Below, piece by piece: positions 26,082 through 35,151 of a stretch of DNA of 63,536 nt (positions are counted from its first letter, which is position 1; each line of letters opens with the position of its first letter). The stretch comes from JBKQHQ01 sp052148715. Its GTDB lineage: Bacteria; Pseudomonadota; Alphaproteobacteria; Rhizobiales; Xanthobacteraceae. The position numbers were made by a program, and so were the translations under genes. The notes below the pieces were generated by a model. That model searched no databases and was not told where the DNA came from. It worked only from the letters and a program-made list of their open reading frames with translations. The stretch is from assembly GCA_052148715.1 (NCBI GenBank), contig JBKQHQ010000213.1, forward strand, positions 1-63,536, written 5' to 3'.

Positions 26082-28053
26082 GCAGCGACCTCACGTCGTA
26101 AATCACCATCATCCCGTTGTCGAATGGACGGCCGACCTGACGCAGCGCGTTGAATTTCAGCAGCGCGGAGGCGGCCGGCGGGTTGGCGTGGATGGCGGCA
26201 TCCTCGCCGCCTTCGAAATAGACGCCGAGGGTGGGCAGCGCCGAGGTGAGGCGCATGTCCACCAGCAAATAGTCGATCCCGGCATAGTGGATTGCATCGA
26301 GCTCGTCTGAGGCAATCTTCGTGGCGAACAGTACGTGCGACGTGTCGATGCCGCTCTGCAGCGTGGTAACCGGGGTCTGGCGGCCATAGGTCGCCAGCAG
26401 GAGCCGGTTGATCCGGTCGGTTGCAAAGCGATTGCCGGATCCGAGCCAGCGCCGCGTCCACTCCGCGGCGTCGATGCCGACCGGCTCGATCGAAAGCGAA
26501 TCGGCGGACACCTTGTAGCGCGAAGCGACGGCGAACGGCGCCCAGCCCAGAATGGCGCCGGCCATGAGCATGATCGCCAGCGCCGCGGCGACGCCCGCGG
26601 CGCGGACGCGGCACTGCGAAGGGCCTTGCCAGAACACGGCGATCGCGACGGCGACGACGAAGCCGATGCCAAGGTAGGCGTAGGTCTCGAGCCTGCTGCC
26701 GATCTCCCAGCCGCTCTTGGTCAGGCGCAACAGAACGCTCAACGGGAAAGCCAAAGTGAGCAGCGTGAGCAGAACCGTGCCGCTGTCGAATCCTTGCGCG
26801 GCGATCTTCCAGCGCCGTCCATCGGCGACGAGCAGGCGAAGATTGGCCACGGCGAGCGCGCGGAAGAACCCGGTGGCGAGCCCGACACATACCAGAACCA
26901 TCGCCGTCAGCGCGGTGCCTCTTTGCCATCGCGGCATGCCGATTCCGTCTTCGCCGACGAACGGCACGCGGGCCGGGCCGTGGGCGGAGAGGAGCCGGTA
27001 GAGTTCCTGAAAACCTTGCTCGAAGACCGGACCGATGTAGCCCGCCGTCGGGTTGCCCATGGCGCTCGACCAGCCGAATGCCGCGAGCAACGAGAGCAGC
27101 GCGAATGCGACCCGTCGCCTCACGTCGGGGGAGCCCGGGTGCAAGGCTTCGAGGACCGCGAGCAACGTGAAGAACAATGCGGCGAAATACGCGGTCAGGT
27201 GATGCGTCGCCGCCAGCGCCAGCAACAGCAGCCCGGCTACCGGCCACAAGCCGACGCCGGCGGATCGCTCCGCCGTTTCGTGTGCGGCCTTCATCTGCGC
27301 ATCGGTCAGCAACACCAGCGCCAGGAGCACGAATGCCAGACTCTCGTAGGCGAACTGCGCTTCGAACAGGCTGAAGTTCGAGCCGGCCATGAACACCGTG
27401 CACGCCAGCGCCGCGACGCGCGATGACCCGGTCATTCCTTCAAAAAGTAGGAAAATGGCACTCAGGAACAGGACGCGTCCGACGGCCAGCAGCAGCATTC
27501 CGGATGCGAAGACCGACATCCCCGAAAGGTTCGCGAGCGCGGTGGTCAAAATTTCCAGGGCCGGGTAGAGCGGGCTGATCGGTAGCAAGGAGTTGGAGCT
27601 GAACAGATGCTGCCGATCCATGATGTCGATCGCAGTTGCCCAGTGCAGAAACTCGTCGAAATGGGCAAACCGGATCGGGCTGTACAGAATCTTGACCGCA
27701 TAGAAGGCAAGCCCGAGCAGCAGCACCAGACCCAGTCGCTCCTGTCGCGCCACCCGCGGCCACGTGATGCGTGTTGCGGCCGGCAGCACGATTGTGGCCG
27801 TGCCGATCCAATAAGCGGTCTCGGACCATGGGCTGTTGCGCCAGCCACCGGCTTGCGCGATCGCGATCAGCAGCAGCCCGATCGATGCCGTCAGGCACAC
27901 ATGCGCGAGTAATCCCCATCCGGACCCCGCGCCGAGCTCGGCAATGTCGGCCGGTTGGCCGACACCGATGATCTGCAGCACGCGGCGCAGAGCTCTTGCG
28001 CCGATGCCATCGGTCGGCGCCGGCCCGGTCGTCGCTGTGACAGCGCCGTCCAT
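26068..28053 (-). CDS. Large polytopic membrane protein, GT-C or polymerase-like
   Basis: A protein of 661 residues from ATG 28053, with about twelve membrane segments and a C-terminal soluble tail rich in beta structure (YLLVDMRLTSALPTLGVYFE). An early loop has the acidic motif HFDEFLHWATAIDIM, like the loop 1 acidic residues of GT-C glycosyltransferases. The start 5 bp after the GT4 stop (28059) is preferred over the in-frame ATG at 28110. It may be the oligosaccharide transferase or polymerase of the pathway, which otherwise lacks an obvious Wzy. No family was recognised with certainty. Confidence 0.6.
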   Translation of the reverse strand: MDGAVTATTGPAPTDGIGARALRRVLQIIGVGQPADIAELGAGSGWGLLAHVCLTASIGLLLIAIAQAGGWRNSPWSETAYWIGTATIVLPAATRITWPRVARQERLGLVLLLGLAFYAVKILYSPIRFAHFDEFLHWATAIDIMDRQHLFSSNSLLPISPLYPALEILTTALANLSGMSVFASGMLLLAVGRVLFLSAIFLLFEGMTGSSRVAALACTVFMAGSNFSLFEAQFAYESLAFVLLALVLLTDAQMKAAHETAERSAGVGLWPVAGLLLLALAATHHLTAYFAALFFTLLAVLEALHPGSPDVRRRVAFALLSLLAAFGWSSAMGNPTAGYIGPVFEQGFQELYRLLSAHGPARVPFVGEDGIGMPRWQRGTALTAMVLVCVGLATGFFRALAVANLRLLVADGRRWKIAAQGFDSGTVLLTLLTLAFPLSVLLRLTKSGWEIGSRLETYAYLGIGFVVAVAIAVFWQGPSQCRVRAAGVAAALAIMLMAGAILGWAPFAVASRYKVSADSLSIEPVGIDAAEWTRRWLGSGNRFATDRINRLLLATYGRQTPVTTLQSGIDTSHVLFATKIASDELDAIHYAGIDYLLVDMRLTSALPTLGVYFEGGEDAAIHANPPAASALLKFNALRQVGRPFDNGMMVIYDVRSLRAPH

Positions 28054-28058
28054 CGGTC

Positions 28059-29243
28059 CTAGGTCGCCCTTGCGCAAGCCCGGTAGACGCGGGCCAACTC
28101 GGCCGCGCAATCGTCCCAGTCCGGCAACGCCAAGACCCGCGCTGTCGGCTCGGCCTTCAGCGCCTCGGCTATTGCCTCTGCGGTGCCGGCGGCGGACAGG
28201 CTCAGCGGCGTGGTCCGCACGAGGCCGCGCTCCGCCAATTCGCGAAAGCCCGATGTGTTGCTGGTCAGAACTCTGGCGTTGAGCGACAGCGCCTCCATGA
28301 TCGCCACGGGATGCGCCTCGTATTCGCTGAGCAGAACGACCAGATCCGCGCTCGCGAGCAGCGCCGCCATGGCCTGGCGGTCGCTCGGCGGGATGCCGCC
28401 GAGCGAGACGTGCCGCTCCAGTCCTAATCGACGCACGAGCCGGCGCAGCTCGGCCTCGAACGGACCGTTGCCGACGATCTTCAGATGCGCCTCAGGAATT
28501 TCGCGCAGCAGATGCGGCATCGCCTCGATCGCTCGGTGATGGCCCTTGTACTTCTCGAGCCGGCCGAGCGAAACGATCAGGCGCCCCGTGCGCGGGGCGA
28601 CAGTAGCAGGATCAACGGCTGGGAGCCGGGCGCCGTTCGCAACGACCCGAATACGTTCACGCGGGATGGCCATCGCTTCGCTGAAGAAGTCGGCTTCGAA
28701 TCGCGAGACCCCGATGAGTTGCGACGCCTGCCGTATCAGCGGGCGTAGCACCGCCCATTGCGGCCGTCGCAGCGCTGTTCGCAGCTGCGAGGAATGCCCG
28801 CCGCTGTGGAAGGTGAGGACGAACGGCACCTGCTTGCGGATCGCGGCCAGCATTCCGATCGGGGCGATGAGCGTATGGTAGCCCTGGATGTGAACGATAT
28901 CCCAACGGCCCTCCGCGACGTTCCGATACACACCGGGCGCAAAATAGTAATCCGTGTTGGCGGGGTAGGCACGGACGCGGATGATGCGCACCCCGGACAC
29001 GATTTCGTCAGTCGGCAAGGTTCCGGCGCGGTCCGTGGTCAACACCGTGACGGCGTGCCCGCCTGCCGCCAGCCGCGACGCCACCTCGTGGACGTGTGTC
29101 TCGATCCCGCCCATGAGCGGGAAAGCGCGGGCGCAGACCATCAGAATGCGCAACGCACGCTCATGGCCGACGGCCCCGATGGAGCCGCGCCAATCGCCCC
29201 GCGCGGCTATGTCCGCGCGCGCGTCGACCGCCAGCTGGCTCAC
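28059..29243 (-). CDS. Family 4 glycosyltransferase
   Basis: A 394-residue GT-B enzyme: ILMVCARAFPLMGGIETHVH, HIQGYHTLIAPIGML, LGRLEKYKGHHRAIEAMPHL, and the donor motif SEYEAHPVAIMEALSLNARV (E-x7-E). The GTG start at 29243 overlaps the TGA of the preceding GT2 gene (29240-29242) as GTGA. The frame remains open upstream, but that extension is antisense-like filler inside the GT2 gene. It contributes another sugar to the polymer. Confidence 0.9.
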   Translation of the reverse strand: MSQLAVDARADIAARGDWRGSIGAVGHERALRILMVCARAFPLMGGIETHVHEVASRLAAGGHAVTVLTTDRAGTLPTDEIVSGVRIIRVRAYPANTDYYFAPGVYRNVAEGRWDIVHIQGYHTLIAPIGMLAAIRKQVPFVLTFHSGGHSSQLRTALRRPQWAVLRPLIRQASQLIGVSRFEADFFSEAMAIPRERIRVVANGARLPAVDPATVAPRTGRLIVSLGRLEKYKGHHRAIEAMPHLLREIPEAHLKIVGNGPFEAELRRLVRRLGLERHVSLGGIPPSDRQAMAALLASADLVVLLSEYEAHPVAIMEALSLNARVLTSNTSGFRELAERGLVRTTPLSLSAAGTAEAIAEALKAEPTARVLALPDWDDCAAELARVYRACARAT

Positions 29244-30022
29244 GCGGAAAGCGCCTGGGCTGTCGGCTCGAATCGCTCGCGCAGAATCGTCTTGAGGATG
29301 CGCCAGCCGTCGGGGACCGCGCGCAGGTTGGTTGTGCCGTGCAGTCTGACCGCTTCGAAGCTTGCGACCTCGATGATCTTGAGCTTCGCCTGCAGGGCGC
29401 GGATGTTCATCAGTGTCTCGATCTCGAAACCGTCGCAGTTGGGATTCAAGACCTCGCGATGCCTGGTCCAGAAGGCGATGTAGCCGTAGCAGAGATCGCT
29501 GAAGATCCCGCCGTAGAGCAGGCGCACGGCCTTGGTCAGCCCCCAATTGCCGAGCATGCGGATATAGGACATATCGTCCGTGCCGGCGCCCTGAATGAAG
29601 CGCGAGCCCTTGGCGAAATCGCCGCCGGAAAGCAGCGCGCCGACGAACAGAATGATCTCGTCCGGGTCCATCGAACCGTCCGCGTCGAGCATCACGATGA
29701 CATCGCCCAGCGCCGCCGCGAAGCCCGATTGGAGCGCCGCCCCCTTGCCGCGGCGCTGCTCCATCACGATGCGGATGTCGGGCCGCAGTTGCTTCGCGAT
29801 CTCGACCGTATTGTCCCGTGAGCAGCCGTCGACGATGATCACTTCGTAGACCCAGCTCGGAATGCGAGGCAACAGAAGGGGAAGGTTTTTCGCCTCGTTC
29901 AACGTCGGGATCACGATGCTGATCTTGGGAAGCTCCAGCTTTGGACGCGCTCCGATCCTATATGGCGGAACGGTCCGTGACGTTTCCGATGTTGAAAGAT
30001 CACTCTCGTCCCAGCGCAACAC
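29240..30022 (-). CDS. Family 2 glycosyltransferase (dolichyl-phosphate-mannose-synthase-like)
   Basis: A 260-residue soluble GT-A enzyme: ISIVIPTLNEAKNLPLLLP, EVIIVDGCSRDNTVEIAKQL, RGKGAALQSGFAAALGD, the metal site MLDADGSMDPDE, and DLCYGYIAFW. It resembles enzymes moving a sugar from NDP to a polyprenyl phosphate. It is the second gene of the operon, and a very stable hairpin lies just upstream of its start (30047-30068). Confidence 0.88.
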   Translation of the reverse strand: MLRWDESDLSTSETSRTVPPYRIGARPKLELPKISIVIPTLNEAKNLPLLLPRIPSWVYEVIIVDGCSRDNTVEIAKQLRPDIRIVMEQRRGKGAALQSGFAAALGDVIVMLDADGSMDPDEIILFVGALLSGGDFAKGSRFIQGAGTDDMSYIRMLGNWGLTKAVRLLYGGIFSDLCYGYIAFWTRHREVLNPNCDGFEIETLMNIRALQAKLKIIEVASFEAVRLHGTTNLRAVPDGWRILKTILRERFEPTAQALSA

Positions 30023-30046
30023 GCCACACCTCCGAGTTCAACCATT

Positions 30047-30076
30047 CCCGTCCGGGCACCCGGACGGGCCGTTTTT
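30047..30076 (+). terminator. Strong hairpin between export gene and GT2 gene
   Basis: Perfect 10-bp stem CCCGTCCGGG / CCCGGACGGG with loop CA. On the plus strand it is followed by GTTTTTA and looks like a terminator, although no plus-strand gene leads into it. On the minus strand, the operon's direction, the T-run is absent. There the hairpin would form in the mRNA about 25 bases before the GT2 start and could act in attenuation, processing or translation control. Confidence 0.6.
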
Positions 30077-30124
30077 AGGTCCGTAAAGTTCCGCTGAAGC
30101 GCTACCCGCTCAACCCGCAAACCG

Positions 30125-31612
30125 TCATTCCGCGCTCCTCGTCCGGATCAGATCCATCGGAGGTTTGCGTGCAGCGGGTGCGCTGTCGGTGCGCTCCGTC
30201 GCCTCCCGGGGCCGCTCCGTCACGTCCCGGCCCGATCGAATGCGAATGATATCACCGGGCTCGATCTCGGAAATATCCTGCGCCGCCAGTATCACGACCC
30301 CTTTCGCGTTGCGGCGGACGATCTCATAAACGTAGGCCGGCGGCGCGAAGAGCCCGGCCGTCGGCGCGTGCATGACGTTCACGGCACCGCTGTTCGCCGC
30401 GGCCGACTCGAGACCCTCGGCGAGCTCCCGATCCGCGGTATCGATCTCGAGATCGAGCTCGGTACGCTTCTCGATGCGGAATTTCGCCTGCTCTTCGATC
30501 GCTTGCGCGAGTCGCTGGCGCGCGGAGGAAACGGCACTCAACGCGTTCTGCCGACGCTCCTGCACGTCCGACAGCTCGCTTTGCGCCTGCGTCAGCGCCG
30601 GCCGCGAGAGCACGCCACTCTTGAGCAGCTCTTCGACCGCGTCGACGTGTTGCGTGCGAGCCCGCTCATTAGCTTCCAACGGCTCCACACGGCTCCGCGC
30701 GGCCTCGAGCTCGAGCCTGGCCGAGTCGACCGCCGCCGCGAGCGCCCCTTCGCGCGCCTGTCTCGCCGCCGCCTGCAACTGCCGCAAGGCGCTCTGATCG
30801 CGGATCATGTTTCTTGCTTCGACATCGCCCAGCAGCTCGACGAGGCGACGGGGCGCCGCCGCCGCGGGCGCGCCATCGCGCTCGGCGCGCACGACCGCGC
30901 TGCGCGCCATCATTCTTGCCAACAGCACGAGAGAGTGGGTGTCCCGCCCGGAATCGACGGTCTGCCAGGACTCGCCGCTTGCGCCCTCGAGCCCGCCCGC
31001 CAACGCCACGGCGTGCAGCACCGTCATTCCGGCAACGTATCTGAACACACCGGGGTTCTTGACCGGCCCGGTGATATAGATGGGATTGCGCTCCAGCAGC
31101 GTCACCGAGACGACGCTCGACCGGCCGAGCTCCCGCTCGAATACGCTCGCGATCGATGCTTCGAGCTCGGAAGGATTGGCGCCGGCCGCCTGAAACTTTC
31201 CGAGCAGCGGCAGGGAAAAGGTGCCATCGTCCTGAATGACGTACTCGCCGGTCAGCTCGGCACGCTGAAGCAGGCTGGGCGATGGAGGGCGCGAGCTTCG
31301 CGATCCGGAGCTCCACTTGTCCTCGTCGAGCTCCAGCTTTTCGTAGACAACGATCCTGAGCTTGTTACCGATGTCGAATTTCAGGCTGGTCGGCGGCGCG
31401 GCGCGGGACGCGCGATCGTTTCGTCTTGCATCATCCGTGTATCGGTCCGCGCCTTCAGCGTTCGCGCGCCATTCCGGGCGCAGCGGCTGCAATGCGGACC
31501 AGGCCGCGCCCGCCATCAGCAGCAGGGCCAAGAGTCTAGCCGGACGCCGCCTGAGCCTCGCGCGCAGCACGGCGCCCCATCGCGTTATCCCGGAACTGGG
31601 TGAGTCACTCAT
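30125..31612 (-). CDS. Polysaccharide export/co-export protein (Poly_export and SLBB type)
   Basis: About 495 residues from ATG 31612. An N-terminal hydrophobic segment (LLALLLMAGAAWSALQPL) anchors or exports it. The Poly_export domain (FDIGNKLRIVVYEKLELDED, YVIQDDGTFSLPLLGKFQAA) is followed by an SLBB-like part (ITGPVKNPGVFRYVAGMTVL). A long coiled-coil region near residues 230-420 is rich in Ala/Arg/Glu. A final domain contains VVILAAQDISEIEPGDIIRI. It resembles rhizobial Wza/ExoF-type proteins. It is the first gene of the exopolysaccharide operon. The frame is open 61 codons upstream without family similarity. Confidence 0.8.
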   Translation of the reverse strand: MSDSPSSGITRWGAVLRARLRRRPARLLALLLMAGAAWSALQPLRPEWRANAEGADRYTDDARRNDRASRAAPPTSLKFDIGNKLRIVVYEKLELDEDKWSSGSRSSRPPSPSLLQRAELTGEYVIQDDGTFSLPLLGKFQAAGANPSELEASIASVFERELGRSSVVSVTLLERNPIYITGPVKNPGVFRYVAGMTVLHAVALAGGLEGASGESWQTVDSGRDTHSLVLLARMMARSAVVRAERDGAPAAAAPRRLVELLGDVEARNMIRDQSALRQLQAAARQAREGALAAAVDSARLELEAARSRVEPLEANERARTQHVDAVEELLKSGVLSRPALTQAQSELSDVQERRQNALSAVSSARQRLAQAIEEQAKFRIEKRTELDLEIDTADRELAEGLESAAANSGAVNVMHAPTAGLFAPPAYVYEIVRRNAKGVVILAAQDISEIEPGDIIRIRSGRDVTERPREATERTDSAPAARKPPMDLIRTRSAE

Positions 31613-31965
31613 GGCGGATGCGACCTGTCTCAATTTGTGACAACAACGCGACGGGTCTTTAACAACTTCCCTTGTCGTTACGATAGATGCTTGCCGGCGC
31701 TTATCCACAACAACGCCTGAAAGAAGCCACAGCAGATCCACGTTTCCGCACGAAAATCTCAGCCGGCATCGATCTGGTCTGTGTCCCATAAACACGTTGT
31801 TACCTGCCCAGCCAAGGTCGACCTTATCATGGCACCGATTTAAGACAGAGATTTCAGGAGCGAGATGAGCAAAAAGCAGCTCGGCGCAAAGAAACTTCGC
31901 TTCGCAGCGATAATTTCATCTAATGAACGCCGGGCTCGTTCGAAATTGCCCGTGCATGCCACGAA
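31613..31965. other. Intergenic leader of the exopolysaccharide operon
   Basis: About 350 bases between the export gene and the stop of the TMEM175-like gene, both on the minus strand. No gene is supportable. It should hold the operon promoter; no hexamers convincing enough to report were found. Confidence 0.4.
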
Positions 31966-32565
31966 TCACGGCGCGCGCTCGTCCGTGCCTTGCGCAAGGA
32001 CGCGCTCGATGCGGCGGTCAGGGATCAGCCACATCAGCGCGACTACGACGTACAGGGCCGCCGATATCCATTGGCTGATGAAAGCCGATGGAATTGCGAT
32101 CAAATAGAGCACGGGCGAGATCTTGCCCTTGAGGTCGCCGCCGACCGCCTTCGCCAGCAGCGAGGCGCCGCCTTCCGCCGCTATGATCGTTTGCTGCAAG
32201 ATCCAATAGGCGATGGCCGCCAACAGCAGCAAGGCGCCGTACAGCGCGGTCGGCACGGGCGCGAATTCGTTCTCGCCCATCCAACCGGTGACGAAAGGAA
32301 CGAGCGACAGCCAGAACAACAGGTGCAGGTTGGCCCACAGGATCGCACCGTTCACCTGCCGCGTGGCGTGCAGCATGTGATGGTGGTTGTTCCAATAGAT
32401 GCCGAGGTAGATGAAGCTCAGCACGTAGCACAGGAACGACGGCAGCAAGGGCGTCAAGGCCGCGAGATCGGCGCCACGCTGCACTTTCAACTCCAAGACC
32501 ATGATGGTGATGATGATCGCCAGCACGCCATCGCTGAATGCTTCCAGCCGCCCTTTGCTCATCAT
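31966..32565 (-). CDS. TMEM175-family (DUF1211) potassium channel-like protein
   Basis: A 199-residue membrane protein beginning MMSKGRLEAFSDGVLAIIIT with the diagnostic (R)xxxFSDG motif of helix 1, then five further hydrophobic helices including WNNHHHMLHATRQVNGAILW. Bacterial TMEM175 proteins form leak-like K+ channels. AGGA lies before two adjacent ATGs (32565 and 32562). The frame is open upstream only as antisense of the divergent monooxygenase gene. Confidence 0.87.
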   Translation of the reverse strand: MMSKGRLEAFSDGVLAIIITIMVLELKVQRGADLAALTPLLPSFLCYVLSFIYLGIYWNNHHHMLHATRQVNGAILWANLHLLFWLSLVPFVTGWMGENEFAPVPTALYGALLLLAAIAYWILQQTIIAAEGGASLLAKAVGGDLKGKISPVLYLIAIPSAFISQWISAALYVVVALMWLIPDRRIERVLAQGTDERAP

Positions 32566-32835
32566 TGGTCCTATTTTCGTTGGTGCCCCAACTGGAGGCT
32601 TCGGAGTTTGCTGCACCTCGGGTCGCCGGTACAAGGCTCGGGATGAGGATCGACGCCGCCGGAGCATCGTCGGGAAAGATCGTTCCAAATCTTCGGCGAT
32701 GCGCAGAAGGTCGCTACTCTTGACGCAAAGTCTATATTCGGTGTCAGGGTAGTGACGCTTGCGGTGCATCGAGAGCATGCAGCGCGAAGGCGATATGGCG
32801 CCTGCGAGGGCGTCGCGAATGGGAAGGAGGTCGCC

Positions 32836-34170
32836 ATGACGAGCTCGCGGCAACTGCGCCTTGGCGCTTTCATGCGACCCACCACCATCCATACCGGCGC
32901 CTGGCGCTACCCCGGCGCGTATCCCGATGCCAACTTCAATTTCGCGCATCTCAAGCGCTTTGCGCAGACGTTGGAGCGCGGACGGTTCGATGCCTTCTTC
33001 ATGGCCGATCACCTCGCGGTGCTCAACATGCCGATCAATGCCTTGAAGCACAGCCACACCGTGACCTCGTTCGATCCGCTGACGCTTTTGCCGGCGCTCG
33101 CCGCGGTGACCGAGCATCTGGGTCTGATCGCGACCGGTTCCACGACCTTCGACCAGCCCTACCACCTGGCCCGAAAATTCGCCTCGCTCGACCATCTCAG
33201 CGGCGGCCGCGCCGGCTGGAATCTCGTCACCACCTCGAACCCGGATGCCGCGCGCAATTTCGGCCTCGAGGAGCATCTCGAGCATGACGAGCGCTACCGA
33301 CGCGCGCGTGAGTTCTTCGACGTGGTGACCGGGCTCTGGGACAGCTGGGCGGACGATGCCTTCGTCCGCGACGTCGAGAGCGGCATCTTTTTCGACCCCG
33401 CCAAGCTGCATGTGCTGAACCACAAGGGACGCTACTACTCGGTGCGAGGCCCGCTCAACGTCGCCCGCCCGATCCAGGGCTGGCCCGTCATCGTGCAGGC
33501 GGGGGCTTCCGAGGCCGGGCGTCAGATCGCCGCCGAGACCGCCGAGGTCGTCTTCACCGCCCAGTCCCGCCTGGTGGACGGTCAGCGCTTCTACGCGGAT
33601 GTGAAAGGGCGCCTGGAGAAGCTCGGGCGCTCGCGCGATCATCTGAAAATCCTGCCGGCCTGTTTCGTCCTCGTGGGGCAGACCCTCGACGAGGCGCGCG
33701 AGAAACGCGCGCTGCTCGACCGCTTGGTGCACGACGATAGCGGCATCGCCTCGCTGTCGATCGCGCTCGGCCACGACGCGTCAGGCTTCGATCCGGATGG
33801 TCCGCTGCCGGAGATTCCCGAGAGCAATGCCAGCAAGAGCGGACGGCAGCGGGCGATTGATCTGGCCAAGCGCGAGAATTTGACCGTGCGCCAGCTCGCG
33901 CAGCGCCTCGGCGGTTATTCCGGCCTCGAGATGATCGGCACCCCGGCCACGATCGCCGATCAGATGGAGGAGTGGCTCGTCACCGAGGGCAGCGACGGCT
34001 TCACCATCATGTTTCCGTATCTGCCGGGCGGGCTCGACGACTTCGTCGACCGCGTGGTGCCGGAGTTGCAGCGGCGCGGGCTATTCCGCCGCGAATACGA
34101 AGGGACCACGCTGCGCGAAAATCTCGGCCTGCCGCGGCCACCGAACCGCTTCTTCGAGCCGAGCCGGTAA
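32836..34170 (+). CDS. LLM-class flavin-dependent monooxygenase (NtaA/DmoA/SnaA type)
   Basis: A 444-residue luciferase-like monooxygenase: LGAFMRPTTIHTGAWRYPGA, FFMADHLAVLN, ATGSTTFDQPYHLARKFASL, SGGRAGWNLVTTSNPDAARN and VIVQAGASEAGRQIAAETAE are typical of FMNH2-dependent enzymes acting on nitrilotriacetate, dimethyl sulfide or similar compounds. A strong RBS (gggaaggagg) precedes the ATG at 32836; the frame is open 28 codons further up. It would need a flavin reductase, not seen nearby. It is followed 75 bp later by the DHDPS-like lyase. Confidence 0.9.
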   Translation: MTSSRQLRLGAFMRPTTIHTGAWRYPGAYPDANFNFAHLKRFAQTLERGRFDAFFMADHLAVLNMPINALKHSHTVTSFDPLTLLPALAAVTEHLGLIATGSTTFDQPYHLARKFASLDHLSGGRAGWNLVTTSNPDAARNFGLEEHLEHDERYRRAREFFDVVTGLWDSWADDAFVRDVESGIFFDPAKLHVLNHKGRYYSVRGPLNVARPIQGWPVIVQAGASEAGRQIAAETAEVVFTAQSRLVDGQRFYADVKGRLEKLGRSRDHLKILPACFVLVGQTLDEAREKRALLDRLVHDDSGIASLSIALGHDASGFDPDGPLPEIPESNASKSGRQRAIDLAKRENLTVRQLAQRLGGYSGLEMIGTPATIADQMEEWLVTEGSDGFTIMFPYLPGGLDDFVDRVVPELQRRGLFRREYEGTTLRENLGLPRPPNRFFEPSR

Positions 34171-34245
34171 GGCCGACCCCCGATCATCATCTTCCGCCAT
34201 GCGCATAAACCGCGCTATGCTGGCGGCTCCACTGCGGAGAGTCTT

Positions 34246-35151
34246 ATGCAACTGCCCGGCACCATCGTTCCGCCGCTCACGCCGTTCACGTCCGACCTCA
34301 AGGTCGACGTCGATGCCCTCAAGCTCGGCGTCGACTATGTGGTCGAGCGCTGCAAGGCCGCCATGGTGGTTGCGGCCGGCGTCGAGGCGCAGGAATACCA
34401 ATATCTGCCGTTCGACGAGCGCAAGGAGCTCATTCGCCAGACCGTCGCGGCGGTCGAGGGGAGGTGCCCCGTCGCGGTCGGCATCTCGCATCCGTCCTTC
34501 AAGGTCGCCGTCGAGCTTGCGCATCTCGCCGAGCGGACCGGCGCGGCCGCGGTCCAGATTCTCGCCCCGCAGAAGCCGACCGGCGGCGTGCCGACGACGG
34601 CCGAGCTGGTAAAATATTTCGAATTGATCGCGCGCGAGACGAAGCTCCCGGTCATCCTGTATCTCAACCCTGGTCCGGGCGCGGATGTGAGCATCCCGGC
34701 GACGGTCGAGCTGTCGAAGCTCGCCTGCGTCAAATTCATCAAGGAAAGCTCGCGCGATCTGTCGCGCGTGGGGCGTCTGATCACGGAGATCGAACTCGCT
34801 GGCCACGCGCGTTATTTCACCACGCTGCAGATGCTCCTGATTACCCTGCAACTCGGCGGCTCGGGGATCACCCTGCCGCCGCCGGCGGCCGAGCTCGCCC
34901 ATCACATCATCGCCGCTTACACGGCGGGAGATGTTGGCCGGGCAGCTGAGCTGCAGCAGCAGTTCACCCTTTTTCCCTCGCGCTGGATGGAGTTCGGCCT
35001 GGCCGCGGTAATGAAGGCGACCGCCAACTATCTCGGCTTGCGTGCCGGTGATCCTTATCCGCCCTACGCGCCGGTCGCGGGCGAGCGCCTCGAGGCGTTG
35101 CACCGATATCTCGACACCACCATCCTCGCCCGCAAGGATAGGGCTGCGTGA
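34246..35151 (+). CDS. Dihydrodipicolinate synthase family lyase
   Basis: A 301-residue DapA/NAL-superfamily (beta/alpha)8 protein. It shows GTIVPPLTPFTSDLKVD, VVAAGVEAQEYQYLPFDERK, an LPVILYLNPGPG segment carrying the usual Tyr of the YN.P motif, and the Schiff-base region CVKFIKESSRDLSRVG with Lys in FIKESS. GxGGSGIT-like Gly residues follow. It is not likely to be lysine-pathway DapA, being paired with a monooxygenase. A fragment almost identical to residues coded at 34930-34985 recurs at 41528-41582. Confidence 0.87.
   Translation: MQLPGTIVPPLTPFTSDLKVDVDALKLGVDYVVERCKAAMVVAAGVEAQEYQYLPFDERKELIRQTVAAVEGRCPVAVGISHPSFKVAVELAHLAERTGAAAVQILAPQKPTGGVPTTAELVKYFELIARETKLPVILYLNPGPGADVSIPATVELSKLACVKFIKESSRDLSRVGRLITEIELAGHARYFTTLQMLLITLQLGGSGITLPPPAAELAHHIIAAYTAGDVGRAAELQQQFTLFPSRWMEFGLAAVMKATANYLGLRAGDPYPPYAPVAGERLEALHRYLDTTILARKDRAA

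Noticed and set aside
31966..33774. A 602-codon minus-strand frame covering the TMEM175 gene and most of the monooxygenase gene
   Set aside because: The upstream part is antisense to the monooxygenase gene. The TMEM175 start at 32565 has an RBS and the family N terminus.
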